From Polytrichum commune (lineage: Eukaryota > Streptophyta > Polytrichopsida > Polytrichales > Polytrichaceae), in the NCBI GenBank assembly GCA_950295325.1, contig OX485807.1, forward strand, positions 14,099,001 to 14,163,000: a stretch of DNA of 64,000 nt. The letters run 5' to 3'. A program made the position numbers and the translations under genes. Below the pieces are notes generated by a model. It did no database searches, was not told where the DNA came from, and was given only the letters and a program-made list of their open reading frames with translations. Positions 35,226 to 48,103 of the stretch are shown here, piece by piece; positions within the stretch are counted from its first letter, which is position 1; each line of letters begins with the position of its first letter.

Positions 35226-35439
35226 GCTTTTCTTTTCTCTCTACACCCTCTTCTTGTAAATAACATAACTCAATAGTATGGTATTCCATCCCTAGTGCCA
35301 AGAATCTTGGGAATTTTAAGAAAACTATTCTCTTCTTATGTTGAACCACCCTTGCCAAAGTGAACAATACTCATCCTTGAGCGTTGTTTACTGAGCTTGG
35401 CATGCGTGCCAGGTCGCAATTGTGTTGTAATTCACTATC

Positions 35440-36600
35440 TTCCAAGTCACATAATATTTACAAGTTGGATTCACTTGGCCAATAACCTTCTCTAGATAGT
35501 ATAGGGAGTTAAAAAATTCACAACTAGTGCAAGATGATCAATGAATCCAAATCGTGCATGGAGCCAATTTCCTTGTAATTTTGGATCTCATATGAATATC
35601 TTATTCATTTCAAAGTAAAGATTCTTGAGCTCATTAAATAGTCATTTAGGTCTTCCAAATGATGTTGACCTAACCTTTGAGCCTAAAATTTTAAGCATGT
35701 TGTCCAATTTCTTTTAAACACATTTCTTTTTTGTGTCCATTTTTAGATCCACACCTTACAACACACCACTCAAATATACGTAGACATGAGGAAGACATGT
35801 TTGGAAACCACCATTCACACATTGACCACATGTGAGTATTATTCAAATGTGTGGATCCCACCCTCGTCAAATTGAGCCTAGATCAAAGGATTGTTGGTTG
35901 ATTCTTATAATAGTAAACAACTTAACCCTTAATCTTACAATTCTCATCATAGATTCAATCAACATAATATTATTCAGCTACTATCAACTATTCAATGACA
36001 TAGCTTCTCTTGAATCTCACTCGTTTTGCAAGTTGAATTTACTTATTGACAAGCATCCGTAACGTATAATTCTAGCACCTTACATGACGTATTCCCAGCC
36101 CCTTCCAACCTGGTCACTCAACTGAATAAGGTTATGACAATGTCAACTCCAATGTGTTTCACAACACTCCAAACATACCATATCACACATGAACCTCTAC
36201 AAATCAAGAACGGATCCAAGGGTTGTTAGTTGGTCTTCTTAAAAAAGAAATTCAATCGTATTCAAACAATCCAAATCACCAATTTAATTGCAATACAAGT
36301 TCAAGATACTCAACAACACCCCAATCTAAGGTAGGCATGCCTAAATTAAACATAGCAATACTTTGGACCTCTATATTTGCATGGTATGTGGTTGATTATG
36401 GATCTTAGAGCAGACACTTAAAAGACATGTGTTTAAAAGAGGTTGGACTCCGTGCTCAACATATGCTAACCATTCTATACTCAATAGTCAACATGACTGG
36501 AGAGACCTCTACGATCACTAAATAAACAATGAATAAGATATTCATACGAGCTCCAAAATTAATGAGGCAAATGGCTATGGGCACATTTGAAGCCGCCAAT
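35440..36600. repeat. Inverted pair of a dispersed repeat (core tcttttaaacacatgt)
   Basis: 35640-35790 and 36400-36600 are diverged inverted copies sharing gtccaacctcttttaaacac and adjoining sequence. Further relatives occur at 45000-45260, 51960-52085 and 53300-53400. I find no coding sequence and no clear ends. The element type is unknown. Confidence 0.5.
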
Positions 36601-37760
36601 CATCTTGCACACATGGCTACCTTAGTTGTGTGAAGCCAAGCCTCTTCCAAGTTAATTTCGCAGCAAGGGTGTTGGTCTAATTCTGAAACAACTCACTCTT
36701 GTTCTTACAACTCTCATTAAAAATGCAGCTGCAACGCCAGGTTCTGACATACCCCATGATATGAATTGAAATGAAATTGAAGTTTAGGAAGCCAACATCA
36801 AGATGGTGTCGAAAAGGCCATGAATTCTCTAGAGTTCCAAGACTTCTACCTCATTCCATGCAAGCACGCTGGGAGCACACATTCACAAATAAAGGAAACA
36901 TGAATTAGAAGATTTTATCCCAACCATTGCAATTTTCACCCCACAATGAATGCTACCACATACTCAATCCCATGTACAATCCGAGCTACGAGTAAGGTAA
37001 ATGAGACAATGTACAGCATGTTGAGAAAGCTTCCTTCTTTTAAATACCCCTTGGGAAAGGGAAGCATGAATACAGCATCGATTAAGCAGCCAGAGGGTGG
37101 GCAGGGAGATACATTACCCACAGAGCTGGTAAGGGATGGTGATGATGAGTTGTAAAAGGTATGGTTGGGAGTCCAAAAATGGGGAAGGGGTACTGAGGGA
37201 TGATGAATTGAGGGGGTTGGTTCATTCTGTGCTGGGTAGCAGCCTGACTGTATATCTAATGCCTTCTTGCACCACCATAGTTCTTCGTTGTTGTGTATTT
37301 CTGTTGGGTGCGCGCTTTGTCCGCTCGCTTGCTCGCTCTTTGCTTCTTTTTATGTACTGCAAATGCAATCTGTTTCTAAATAGATGAATTACATCTGTTT
37401 AATAACATAACTTCTCTCTTCGTCACCCAATCTAAACCTAGGTATTCCCAGTAATGTTGAATTACATCTGTGTGGCTTTCGACACGATACCCAGCCAATG
37501 GGTCCTGTCCTGCTCGGCACATCATACAAGAAGGGTCACTGTAATAAGTAGTGTATTTGGTAGCCCCACCACGCACCAGCTCCTACCCACCTTCTTGGGG
37601 CAGCTGCAGTTGCGTGGATGGGACTGCCCCGGCCCCATACGCCATGTTGTTGTGTGTAAATATTTGAACATATAGATACTACTCGCCTTCGCCTCTTCAG
37701 CTACAAGTTGGCCGTGGCACAGCGTCTTGCTTTCCTTGCTGTAATTTTTTTTGGTTTTTT
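36600..37760. other. 3' flank / probable 3' UTR of the CCCH-RING gene
   Basis: Immediately downstream of the minus-strand gene. An open frame near 36946-37155 has no family match. The DNA close to the stop at 37761 is likely 3' UTR, but the cleavage site cannot be placed from sequence alone. Confidence 0.35.
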
Positions 37761-40700
37761 TTACCACAGCTGCTGTCGAGTGCCTGCTGTTTGCGACCAT
37801 TGCAGCAGGTCTCTACTTTGTGTCACTTTGGTCTCATGGTTTCCAATTCCCTGTCCACAAACTGGACACTCTTCACTGCCCACATGCATGACCTGCAATA
37901 ACATCAACAGAAACAAAAGAGGTTCAGTCCCCCACCCTCTCCAGTGGCCACCATACAGGATAACCATGAAGTTTCCCTAGAAGTTATTGAAAACAGATAG
38001 CCGTCAATCAGAGGCCACACCTTCAAAACACACTGGACGCAAAAAGTGTGGTTGCATTCCAACTGAACAGTGTCTCCTGCATATTCTGCAATCATGACAT
38101 TTTAGGGTTAGATATCCAAATAAATGCCCAATAAGTCACCCATAGATCATTTCCCACAACTATCAGATTGCAATGTCCATACCCCAGAACAGCACCTTTA
38201 GAATAAAGAACGACAAAGACATGAGCTCAATAGTGCATGATACAGTGAACCACCAATACCTGATCATTCCCAGCTAAACAGAGGCCCCCTAAAGCATGGA
38301 TAACAAAACCACAGCCACAACCACCATATGATGACATGCTTGTGAGGTCTTAGGCCTCCACTGACGGAATGGATAAGACCACTACATGACACATAGCATG
38401 GTGAGGACAATACCCAGGCAGATGCAGCAGGTGAGAGAATGAGCAGCAGCTATGGCTGCTGTGTGCCCCACCTGCGAACCCTGCAAACTCAAGCTTTTCA
38501 TCTTCTCCGGCAGCGAGAATACCTTCTGCTTGCTTGTCCCAAGTGGGCTTGTGAAGGGACTATCTGGCAGGTTGTGTCCATTTCCATTACCACTGCATCA
38601 TCCATATTCATTATAAATGTCAGCATCTTCTAATCCAGACCCAACTTACCCTAGTACAAGCACAAAGATAGTTTCCCTGCAGCACAAGGGGGCTTCTATT
38701 ACCTACCCAACAATATGCAACTTCCTCCAAAAGTACCAACATAGCAATGGAGAGGCAGGTGTTCGCAGTGTAGCAAATCTACCTTGACTTGCTGCCAAAT
38801 ATTTCAGTGGTCTGGTCACTATCATCACCCTGATCACCTGCATCCAGCACATCAAGCAGGTAACCAAAGGAATTGCTCGGGTGGAACTGGGACAGACCTG
38901 CAACCAGCCACACAAGAATAAGACGACATGCAAGGTATGCAACCCTTTCAAACACATACATAATCAGCTGAAGAGGATTTGAAGCTATACCCTCACTGGT
39001 TAATCCAAGATCATCCGCAGAAAACCCAGCATTTGCCAAAACTCGATTTTGTGCTGCCACAACAGCCATAGTTGCTTCTGCCTCAGCACGGCGGCGCTGT
39101 ACATCAGCCAGCTGTAGCTCAGCCAGGCGTCGGCGTTCAAGATCCAAAACCTGTTCTTCCTCCTCAAGCCGACGTGTAAATGCCTCTTCCTCTTCATAAA
39201 ATTTGGTCACTGCAGATACAAAAATCACCAACAAGTGAGACCATTGGCATTCTTCCACTAACAGAATCTCATTAAGAAGTCTACTCCACAAGAGCATCAA
39301 GCTTTGGTGCTCAGATTCATATTCCATCTAATTTAGTTGCAACAAGAAGTTTGAACTGTACAGAGAGTCTGATTACAAACTTGACATGAAGTTGGAATGA
39401 ATAAACATAAAACTTGTCTTACCTGCATGAAAGTCGAAATCCTTGCCATCAATACTACGGCTCTGTACAAAGCGGGCATGATCTGCCCTCTCAGAATATT
39501 TTCTGCCAGAACACACCAGCTATCAGCATAGCCCACATACTGATAATTGGAGATAATAACACATCTAATGTAACCCTGACATACCTTGGCACGAGACACC
39601 AGAAGCACAAGTGAAATCCATGAAGGCAACGACATACATTTTCAAGGCAAGTGCCTCCAGTACCTGTCACCATGTTTGCCTTTTTCTCTGTAGGGCTTAA
39701 CAAGAACACGGGCTCCACAAATGTAGTGTGGATTTCCTTCGGACAAAATTGCCTTAACAGTTTCTGAATATACAAAAGTGACAAAACCAAACATCCGCTT
39801 CTGCTGATAAGGGATCCGCACATCTTGCACGGGACCGTAGGCCCTGGAAGCCACCAAAAACACCAGGACGTATGAGCATGAGAGAGACAGAAACCGCATT
39901 TTGAGGATTTGCGTCACACACACACACAGCATGAAAACAATAGGTAGGTGCTTTGAACCTGAAGTGTGATGTTACATCCTCTTCAGTGAAAGTGGATTCA
40001 GCAGGAAAAGTAAGATAGATTTGGCGAGAAGATGGGTTGATCCCACTTAAATCCTCCCCGCGGTGGTCGGAGCGATACGCAGTAAAGCGATGTGCATCCT
40101 CCGCAAGCACAACTGCATGTTGACCATGAGGCCTGTTCAAACACCCAGCAGTGTGCTTGTGTCTGAGTAAACCACTGCCCACACCCACTGTAAGAAGGGT
40201 ACCCTCCTCCCTGCTGACTTGAGCTCTTTTTTTCCCTCTAACCACTCTCGGATCTACAATTGGCTGACCCCTCAGACAGACATATAACCCCAGCCCCAAT
40301 ACACACAACAAGCAGGCTCTGCTGCACACATCTACCACTCCTTAGCCCTGGCCTCATTACCCTTACCCTCCTCACCCAGAACCCAGCACATCCAGAAGGG
40401 CCATAGTACTGAACTCAATGCAACTCATCATCAACATAGGTACATGAAGAAATCATTGGAGAGTCAAGTCAATGCAGAGCGGCAACGGCTTGCTGCAATG
40501 GCATACTGTGAACACTTACCAAACAGTGAACACTGATAATCCTTCGATCTGACTGGCGTGGGAGGGCATAAATTCAGTCAATACACAGCAGCCATCAAAG
40601 CACAATGTCTCCTATCAGAAACTACTTGAACAAGCATCATCATCATCATCACAAACAACCAACCAACAAGCTACCAGCAGCAGCAGCAGCTAGGGACCTC

Positions 40701-42191
40701 CAAACCCACGCAGAATGAATGGCATTGTTTGCCTACCTCAACAAAATCATTCCCCTGTGCAACTCAACCACCATAACCCAACTTTTCCTAGACTGTGAGG
40801 CAATGTGCGCAGAATGTCCAACGAGGAGTAGAAGGAGACCATGATTTCAGCTGGATTTGGAACGAGGGCAAAGTCTTAAGCCTGAAGATTCCATCAACAC
40901 AAACTATGGATGATGGTGGCCTTTGATGCCATGATGGTACAGCGGAATGGAATACAGTGGAATGTAATGTAATGGAACGTAATGAGATGATGATGATGGG
41001 TTACAAGATGCGATGGTGATGATGCCACAGCAGAATGGTGATCCCGTTTACAACAGAAAATTTGAGGGACGACAGTGCGTACCGATCAATGAGGGTAACG
41101 GTGTTCTTCAAGCGGGCGAGCAGCTTGGTGAGGCTATAGCCTGCTTTCCCGTGACGCTGGCTTTCGGTTAGGTAACCCTCCGCTTGAAGTGTTTTCCCAA
41201 ACCGTTCATAGTACAACTGAGGGAGAGATGCTATGGAAACAGGAGCACGTCGCCCCCGCAGAAGCTCCTGCAGCTCAATTTCGAGACGCTCTAGGGATCC
41301 AGGGGCCATTCCATTGTCATCAACTCGAAGCTCCCTCCCCCCGTTGCCATTGCTAGAGGCCGGTGACCCCGAGCTTTCCCGCATGGGCCCATGTAAGAAA
41401 CGGCAGTTGCTGCCATGCTTGCAGTAGCCACGAGCGAAGTAGAGACATGGCTTCCAAGCTAGCGCAGGACCGAGATCGGGCGGTGAGGAGCCGTTGTTGT
41501 TGATGATGTTAATGTTGTCCACCACAGGGGATGCGCGGCTACTGCTGGATCGAGAATGCAGAAGTTCCTTGCTGCTGTTCAGGAACGCGTAAGTCTCCGG
41601 GTAGAAGTGGTCCGAAGCAGCCGCTACGGCTGCGTACATTCCCCCACCACGCAACGAGCTTTGCTCCACCGCATCACTTAGCAAAGCCAGGTGGTCATGT
41701 AGCGGCAGCTGGTCGTGGAGAAAGAGCTGCTGCTGCTCATGTGTATGGCTATGGCTATGGCTATGTTGCTGCTGCTGCTGCTGCTGCTGGAGGGCTGCTG
41801 CAAGCTTCACCTCGTGCAAACTTGGGGATGACAACACATTGGAGAAGCTGCCAAAATCGTGATCCGGAATATACAACGGTGCAGGACGGGCTTGCTGTTG
41901 CTGTTGCTGTTGCTGCTGTTCACGTACCCCCCCTCCTCCTCCTCCTCCTCTTAGCCCTCCTGCAACGGGGACTGTGTCCTCCCCCAAGCTCCCCAGGCTG
42001 CCGAGCCCCAGCTCCTTCTTCGCCTTGCCCACCATCGCCTGCACGAGTGCGTCGGAGCCGAGTGCCAGACGCAGCATCTCCTGCTCGCCGTGCTCCTGCA
42101 GAAGCAGGTGCAGCATGATCTTGCTCCCGACCTCCGGCTCCAACGCTTGCACCCTCCCGTACACAATCCGCGTGGCCTCATACGGATCCAT
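37761..42191 (-). CDS. CCCH zinc finger - OST-HTH/LOTUS - RRM protein with C-terminal RING finger
   Basis: Nine predicted exons (minus strand): 41083-42191, 39959-40132, 39664-39843, 39423-39502, 38991-39209, 38783-38897, 38414-38592, 38021-38085, 37761-37892. All introns are GT-AG. The exons sum to 2253 nt, an open frame of 750 residues. Start [13 protein letters not shown] matches plant CCCH-RRM proteins; an in-frame ATG at 42242 would add 17. Seen: Gln tracts; CCCH finger C-x7-C-x5-C-x3-H at about 247-266; OST-HTH/LOTUS-like domain at about 299-370; RRM at about 403-480 ([18 protein letters not shown]); coiled-coil [15 protein letters not shown] at about 515-587; family motif HNLPDSPF; and a RING C3HC4 at 681-719 ([17 protein letters not shown]). 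It probably binds RNA; the RING suggests ubiquitin ligase activity (inference). The last two exons are the least certain, because exon 7 could read through to a stop at 38382-38384. Confidence 0.85.
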
Positions 42192-43219
42192 CCCGCCCCC
42201 TCGCCGATCTGTGCACCCCACCCCACCACCCCTCCCCGGCATTGTCAGTCCCCCAATCCTCCCACCATTCCCATTCCCATTCCCACACCCATTACCCAAT
42301 CCCCCACATCCACCACCATCCCTCCCTCCCCTTCAGCTCCCCAATAATCCTCCCACCCAAACAGCATCTCCCAGCCTCCCCAAAACAACACCTTTCGTTC
42401 CTTCTCCTACTGATTCCTATCACGCTGCGAAAAGAGGGCCCACACATACACACACTCAAAAACACTCACTAACTCACTCATTCACTCACTCGCTCAACGT
42501 CCGCACCACACGTCCGCCAGCAGCCCGCGGGCAGCTCTCCCTCGCCTCCCCCCCCCCCTCAGCTCCTCCTCCTCCGCGCCATCCTCCTCCTGCTCATCCT
42601 CCAATGCCTCGCTCCATCTTCCCCCTGTCTTCCTCCCCTCCCCTCCCCTCCCCTCCCCTTCCCTACCTGCTTGCTTGGCTGCTGCGCCGAACCGAGGTAG
42701 CTCAGCTGCTGCTCCTGCTGCTGCTGGCTGCCCCTTCTCCCTGCCCTGTGGCCTGCCCCTACACTACTCCCCTCCCCTCGCTGCGCTCTATCTCTTCTGC
42801 TGCGTCTCCCGATCCGCGCCCGGCCATCATCATCGTCCGACGAGTGACCTCATCACTCTCCCGGGAGCGATCGATCCAAAGGAGAGGAGCCCCGCCCGCC
42901 TGCCTTTGCGTAGCTCGGACCGCACGAGCAGTGGGGGGGAGGGGCGAGGCGCCCGGGCAGCGGGCAGCTCTGGGAAGTTTGGTGCGGGGGCAGCGGGCAG
43001 GGTTATCGGGATCGCGGGGGCTTCGGTGCAGCGAGCGCGGTGAGTGGAGGGCAGCCGCGGGGCAGCGTTTCCCAGGATGAGTTGGCGGCACCATGGCAGG
43101 CCCACCCTACACCACGTGATAGGTCGCCTGCTGCCCTGCCCTGCCCTGCCCTACTACCCCCTCCTGCCTGCCACCCCTCCCCCTTCCCTTCCCTTCCCTT
43201 CCCTTCCCTTCCCCCCTGT
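42192..43219 (-). promoter_or_regulatory. GC-rich 5' leader and promoter region of the CCCH-RING gene
   Basis: This is the most GC- and pyrimidine-rich stretch of the window. It has ctccc/cttcc microsatellites near 42635-42660 and 43170-43215, and cactcactcact repeats near 42460-42500. It precedes the first coding exon. No single TATA box or start site can be fixed from sequence. Confidence 0.5.
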
Positions 43220-45540
43220 AGGGTACTAGGTTTAGGCACTCCTCAGCCACAAGATTTCGAACCTGGGACCGGCTCCCCCGGGGCCAAGGATTGCACTGCA
43301 CCGTTTCGTCCAGGGTATCGGTCGGTGTGTCTGGCCGGGTATCAAAATCCTCAATCCAGTAGAGCGCTATATATGTGGACTCAAACGAAATTTAGGCATC
43401 TGATTGTGCAAGCCTTGGACCCCGGGACCCAATCCGTTCAGGTCAAGGAATTGCATTGTCTGTTGTGTGGGTATGTAGCGGTTGTCCTAGGTATTGGTCA
43501 TGGTACATGGACGGGTATCAACATCTTGATCCGGTAGGTGTCACAACCTTGAATACCATTAAGGTGTCATTGATTAGACTCTCTCTCTATCTCTCTATCT
43601 CTCTATCTCTATATATATATACATGTGGGCTCGAACGGATTTAAGACATATGGGCGTGCAAGATTTCGAACCCGGGACCCGGTCAACTCATGTGTATTTT
43701 CTAGTCATTTGAACTAATGTTGTGCGGGTATCTAGGGCCATCCCAAGTATTGGTTAGGGTACGTGGACGGGTATCAAACTCTCAACCGGGTAGGTGTCAC
43801 AAGCTTCAATACCATTAAGGTGTCGTGGATTAGGCTCTCCATGTATATGGACTCAAACGAAATCAAGGTCTCTGAGTGTGCAAGAGCTCAAACTTGGGAC
43901 CCGCTTCGTTTAGGTCGGTCGAGAATCGCAGTGCTTGTTGTTTGTGCTATTGATATGTGGGTATCTAGGTTCTCAACCAAGTATCGGTCATGGTATCGAA
44001 TCCTCGATCCGGTGAGTGTCACGACCTTCAATACCATTAAGGTGTAGTTGATTAGGCTCTCTATACATATGGACTAAAACGAAATTCAAACATTTGGGTG
44101 TGCAAGATTTTGAACTTAGGATCCACTCCGGTTTAGGAATCGTAGTGCCAGTTGTTCGAACCAAATTCACTATATTCGTTAATTTGAGACTTTCTCTTGT
44201 CTCAAATTAATATATGGACCACAACAACATGGTCTAATGTTTGGGTTGTCCTACCTAAACCATCTTGATATGAGTTCTTAATTGGATTCTTGATATGAAC
44301 ACCCGCTTCAAAGTATTTGCATCTTACAACATTCTTCCAAATCTGTGTGATTTTATCCATGTTCTTATATTTGTAACTGTATCAAAATGCCAAAAAAGTC
44401 CCAAATTAACGAATACAGTGATGAATGTTGTGTGGGTATCTAAGTTCAGCCCATGTATCAGTGAGGGTATATATTAGGACCTATCACGTACTCGATCCAA
44501 CAAGTGTCACAAATCTCATACCAATAAGGCATCATCGAGGCGCTCCATGTGATTTTGCGAGAATCGCATGGTTGAAAATGCAAGAACAAAGGCCACAGTT
44601 TGTGAAAATGAGGAAGGTTCAACCATTGTTGTGTGGGTATCTAGATTCGTTATGGGTATCGATTAGGGTATACTACGAGTATGTAAATGTATGGCATGGT
44701 AGGTGTCACAACCTACAATGCCAACAAGGTTCTTCACAAAGATGCTCTACGTGATTGAGATGAGAATGGAGCATTTGAAGTGCAAGTTTTGATCTATAGC
44801 AGGAGGCAGTTTGTGAAAATAAAGAAAGTTTGAACCAATGTTGTGTGGGTATCTAGGTCCCACCTTGGTATCAGTTAGGGTATGTGTATGTGTATGTAAT
44901 ACCCGAGCTAGCGGGTATCACATCCTTCAATACCAATTATTAGGCGCATTGCAATGGTCTAAGGTAAATGTGTCTAGATCGAACACAACAATGATCTAGA
45001 CACCTGTATTTGAGTGGTATGTCATCAGATGTGGATCTAAGAATTGGCAACAAAAAGACATGTGTTCAAAAAAGATTGAACTACATGCTTAGAATATGCT
45101 AATCATTTTACTTTCAGTAGTCAAGGTAATTTGGGGGACCTATACAACCACTCAATGAGCACAAGAATCTTCACTTTAATTTCGATTGAAATATTCATGA
45201 TGACCTCCAAAAATCATGAAGCAAATGGTTGCAAGCACTATTTGGATTTAATAATTATTGTGCATTGATTACGTGTTTCATATCCTACAAGAAGCATGTG
45301 CAAAGAGAGAAGTATCCATCTAAGGCACATCTACCTTATATGCACTCGGGCAAAAAACCAAGCATCTTAGAGTACAACATTTTGAACATGGGACTGACTC
45401 CACTCGGGCCTAGAATTGGTGAGTTGGTTTGTTGAACTAGTGTTGTGTGGTCAAACCTTGGTATCAATCATGGTACGTGTATGGGTAATAAATACCCAAC
45501 TCAGTAGATGTCCCATCTTTCAAGACCGTGAAGGTGTTTT
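43220..45540. repeat. ~200-260-bp degenerate tandem array upstream of the CCCH-RING gene
   Basis: The phrase gttgtgtgggtatctagg recurs near 43460, 43722, 43958, 44428, 44630, 44838 and, weakly, 45435. Each copy is followed by ggtatc...gtgtcacaacctt, caataccattaaggtgtc, then tatggactcaaacgaaat and gtgcaagatttcgaacccgg. Spacing is about 200-260 bp, with one double interval. It is non-coding. A (ct)n/(ta)n microsatellite lies at about 43579-43622. Confidence 0.75.
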
Positions 45541-47634
45541 GTGTGAACTCATGCAATTATCTAGTGTTTAAAAGTGCTTTTCACTTCAACTTCACTGGAA
45601 ACATGAACACCTCCACGTGTCATCTGGGTCATTTGTGCTAGATGGTCGTGTCATGCATGCACCACATTTCTACTAGAGACAATTCATGTGCATGTTGAAA
45701 TTGATATTTCAACATTGACAACATTTGGGCCTCTTGTCATAATCCTTGCTTGTATAGATTCCGAGTTTGCAAAAAACCCTTGGTAATTGAGAAAACCCTC
45801 TTCAATTGTCAACATAGGCTGCAAATTCTATTATGTTGATTTATTGATTGTTTTCCCCCTAAACCCAGGCCCTCAACCTAGCCCCTTGTACGTGAGATGC
45901 TTGATGTAGGCTCAAGCACCATTGGCCATATGAACCTTATAATGTAGTTTAAAAGGGTTCATCATTGTTTGTGAGTTGCTAGATGTGGGCACATGCGCAC
46001 AACTTGTAGTTTATATTTAGGTGCTTGTATTTGAACCATTTGATTTGTAAATCCCATCTCATGAGGTGGATAATTCCATTTTGGTCCTCTGAAGCCTAAG
46101 ATTGCAATGCTCCTTGTGGGTTAGATTCATAATTAAAAACCACCGTTGAGGTTTTTTTAACATCTTATCTCACCCATGGCCCTAGGAGGCCAAGGTGGCA
46201 TTTCCTTCTTCTTTTTTACCCTTTATGCCCTTAGGAGTGAGGTGTTTGTTTTTGGTGACCACATGAACATTAGGTATGACCTTAAACTACGACTCATTAC
46301 TTGAGTCATAATGCAAAAATTGTGTTTTGTGCGGTTTTGTTTGAAATGTTCACATGTCCAAGCACTAGCGCTTATGAACACTAGGCAAGTACCTTGCGGC
46401 GTTTTACTAGGATTGTCTCACCAAGTTCCATATGCTTGTCATTCCCAATACATCACTAAGGTATGTGTTCAGCGGGACATGGATGAAAATTTTGTTTCCT
46501 TTAGGTGTTCACTGGGTATGGGGACACACTTGTTGCTTGCTTAGGGTGGCACAAAGGGGTTCTCAATGTGGTTACAATTTGCTTACAATGTGCACAAGAG
46601 TCCCAATGGCCTCAACTACAAGATTGAAGTGTATGTTGTATATATATGTTATGTGCAAGGTTGTTGATTCAAGCATATACATCCTAGTCTAACAAGAAAA
46701 CTCAATCAGTAAAAACTTTTGTAACAAAAGTAGTGTTCTAAAACTCATGTGTCCTACATCGTCTAAGTAATCACGTGTCAACAAAATTGACAATAATTGG
46801 TCTTATTATTTTTGAATGAAAAAACATGCATTCAAATAATGGCCATGTACATCATACCCCCCAAATAAATACTCTTTTAAATACTTGTATACCACAAAAA
46901 TATACTTAAGTGCCTACTCCAATGACATAGTGGACACTATTGATACTTATGCAACCAACAATTAGGAAAACCAACATACACAATCATAACTAATATCTTA
47001 CAATACACATGACTCTACATAAAAAGAGTTGAAACTAAAATCTACACTCGATCAACGATTTTGAGACATTGATAGTTACTCCCATACAAATTACAAAGGT
47101 GGTGAAAAACACTTCCCTTTGTAAGTTTGAAGGTATGGAAACGTTTAAAGTAGAAAGAACACCTCTAAATTGAAATTAACTAGGACGTGTGGACGCCTGC
47201 TTTGTTAAAATTCATCTCTGAATTGTTTAGAAGTGTGTGTAAGGGGACTTGTGTGGTCTTCCTCGAATGTAAGTTAGTACCCGCAAAAAATCCAACCGGG
47301 TCTAAGAAAGAGCTGCCCTTCACATCCTTGCAAAATGATTAGAATGGATGAAAATGTGTCTGAATGTGTGTATTTATTGGCATAAAAGCATAGACGTTCA
47401 TCCAACACCTTGCTAGATAGTATTTCATTCATCCTATATGTCATCATTTACATGGGAAATTTTGACTACTTTGTGTTGTTTTTTTTGAAACTTGGAGTTA
47501 TGAGACTCGAGGTTGAGAACTTTCTCAACCTCCGGGCCAGCTCGTGAGGGCCACATGCGAGTCCCGGGAGTGGCCAAGTGTTCATCACATTGTAACTCAC
47601 ATTTAACCCCTCAACGCTTTTTGGATGTTCATAC
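45541..47634. other. Intergenic DNA, no gene recognised
   Basis: AT-rich. Open frames are below about 90 codons and match no family I know. Confidence 0.4.
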
Positions 47635-47637
47635 TAA

Positions 47638-48103
47638 GGGCCGCTTTACACGTAGACCAAGAGCCGTGACCATGGAATTGTAAGGGCCCTCAATTATCCG
47701 TTAAAGGCCGTACCGTAAGAAATAAAGATTCACTTTTGTAATTGATGGGTTCTCCAATTGTGTGTAATGTGAAAGTGGACCATGTCGAGGGACTGCAACA
47801 TATGTTCATGTTTGGGCCTCCACCGTGGCAATTGAATCGTTTGTCAAGATCGATCCCTTGTTTTGCACTAGATCCACCTCTTTTGGATGGGCTTAATGCA
47901 ATATCCAGTAGACCATGAAACATTATCCACTTGTTGCCATGTAGGATGCCACGTGGACTTTCTCATCCATTCAAATTTCTTCGGTCATTCGTGCCTAGAA
48001 GGTATAGTGTAAAGTGATGTTGGATTGTCTTGGGCTTCTCGACAAAACATATAGTTTGTGTATCATGGGTCAAGGTCCCTCGGGTTGTAGTGTAAATTGG
48101 CAC
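47638..48103. mobile_element. Foldback MITE, third copy, ~466 bp, eroded ends
   Basis: Begins gggccgctttacacgtagac and ends gtgtaaattggcac. Internal phrases (ccaagagccgtgaccatgga, attgtaagggccctc, aaggccgtacc) match 27923-28514. The flanks are taa and tag, so the target duplication is only partly preserved. Confidence 0.7.

Noticed and set aside
38779-38897. Stop codon TAG at 38779-38781 as the end of the CCCH gene
   Set aside because: The TAG overlaps a donor (TCAAG|GTAGAT). Splicing to 38592 continues in frame into GHNLPDSPF, a conserved family motif.
39754-40338. A separate 194-residue minus-strand gene
   Set aside because: Only the part after 40132 is coding. It is exon 2 of the CCCH gene read through into its introns.
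41974-43080. Long plus-strand open frame of 368 codons
   Set aside because: Opposite to the CCCH exon and its leader, extremely proline/serine-rich from C-rich microsatellites, with no domain. Treated as a shadow of GC-rich sequence.
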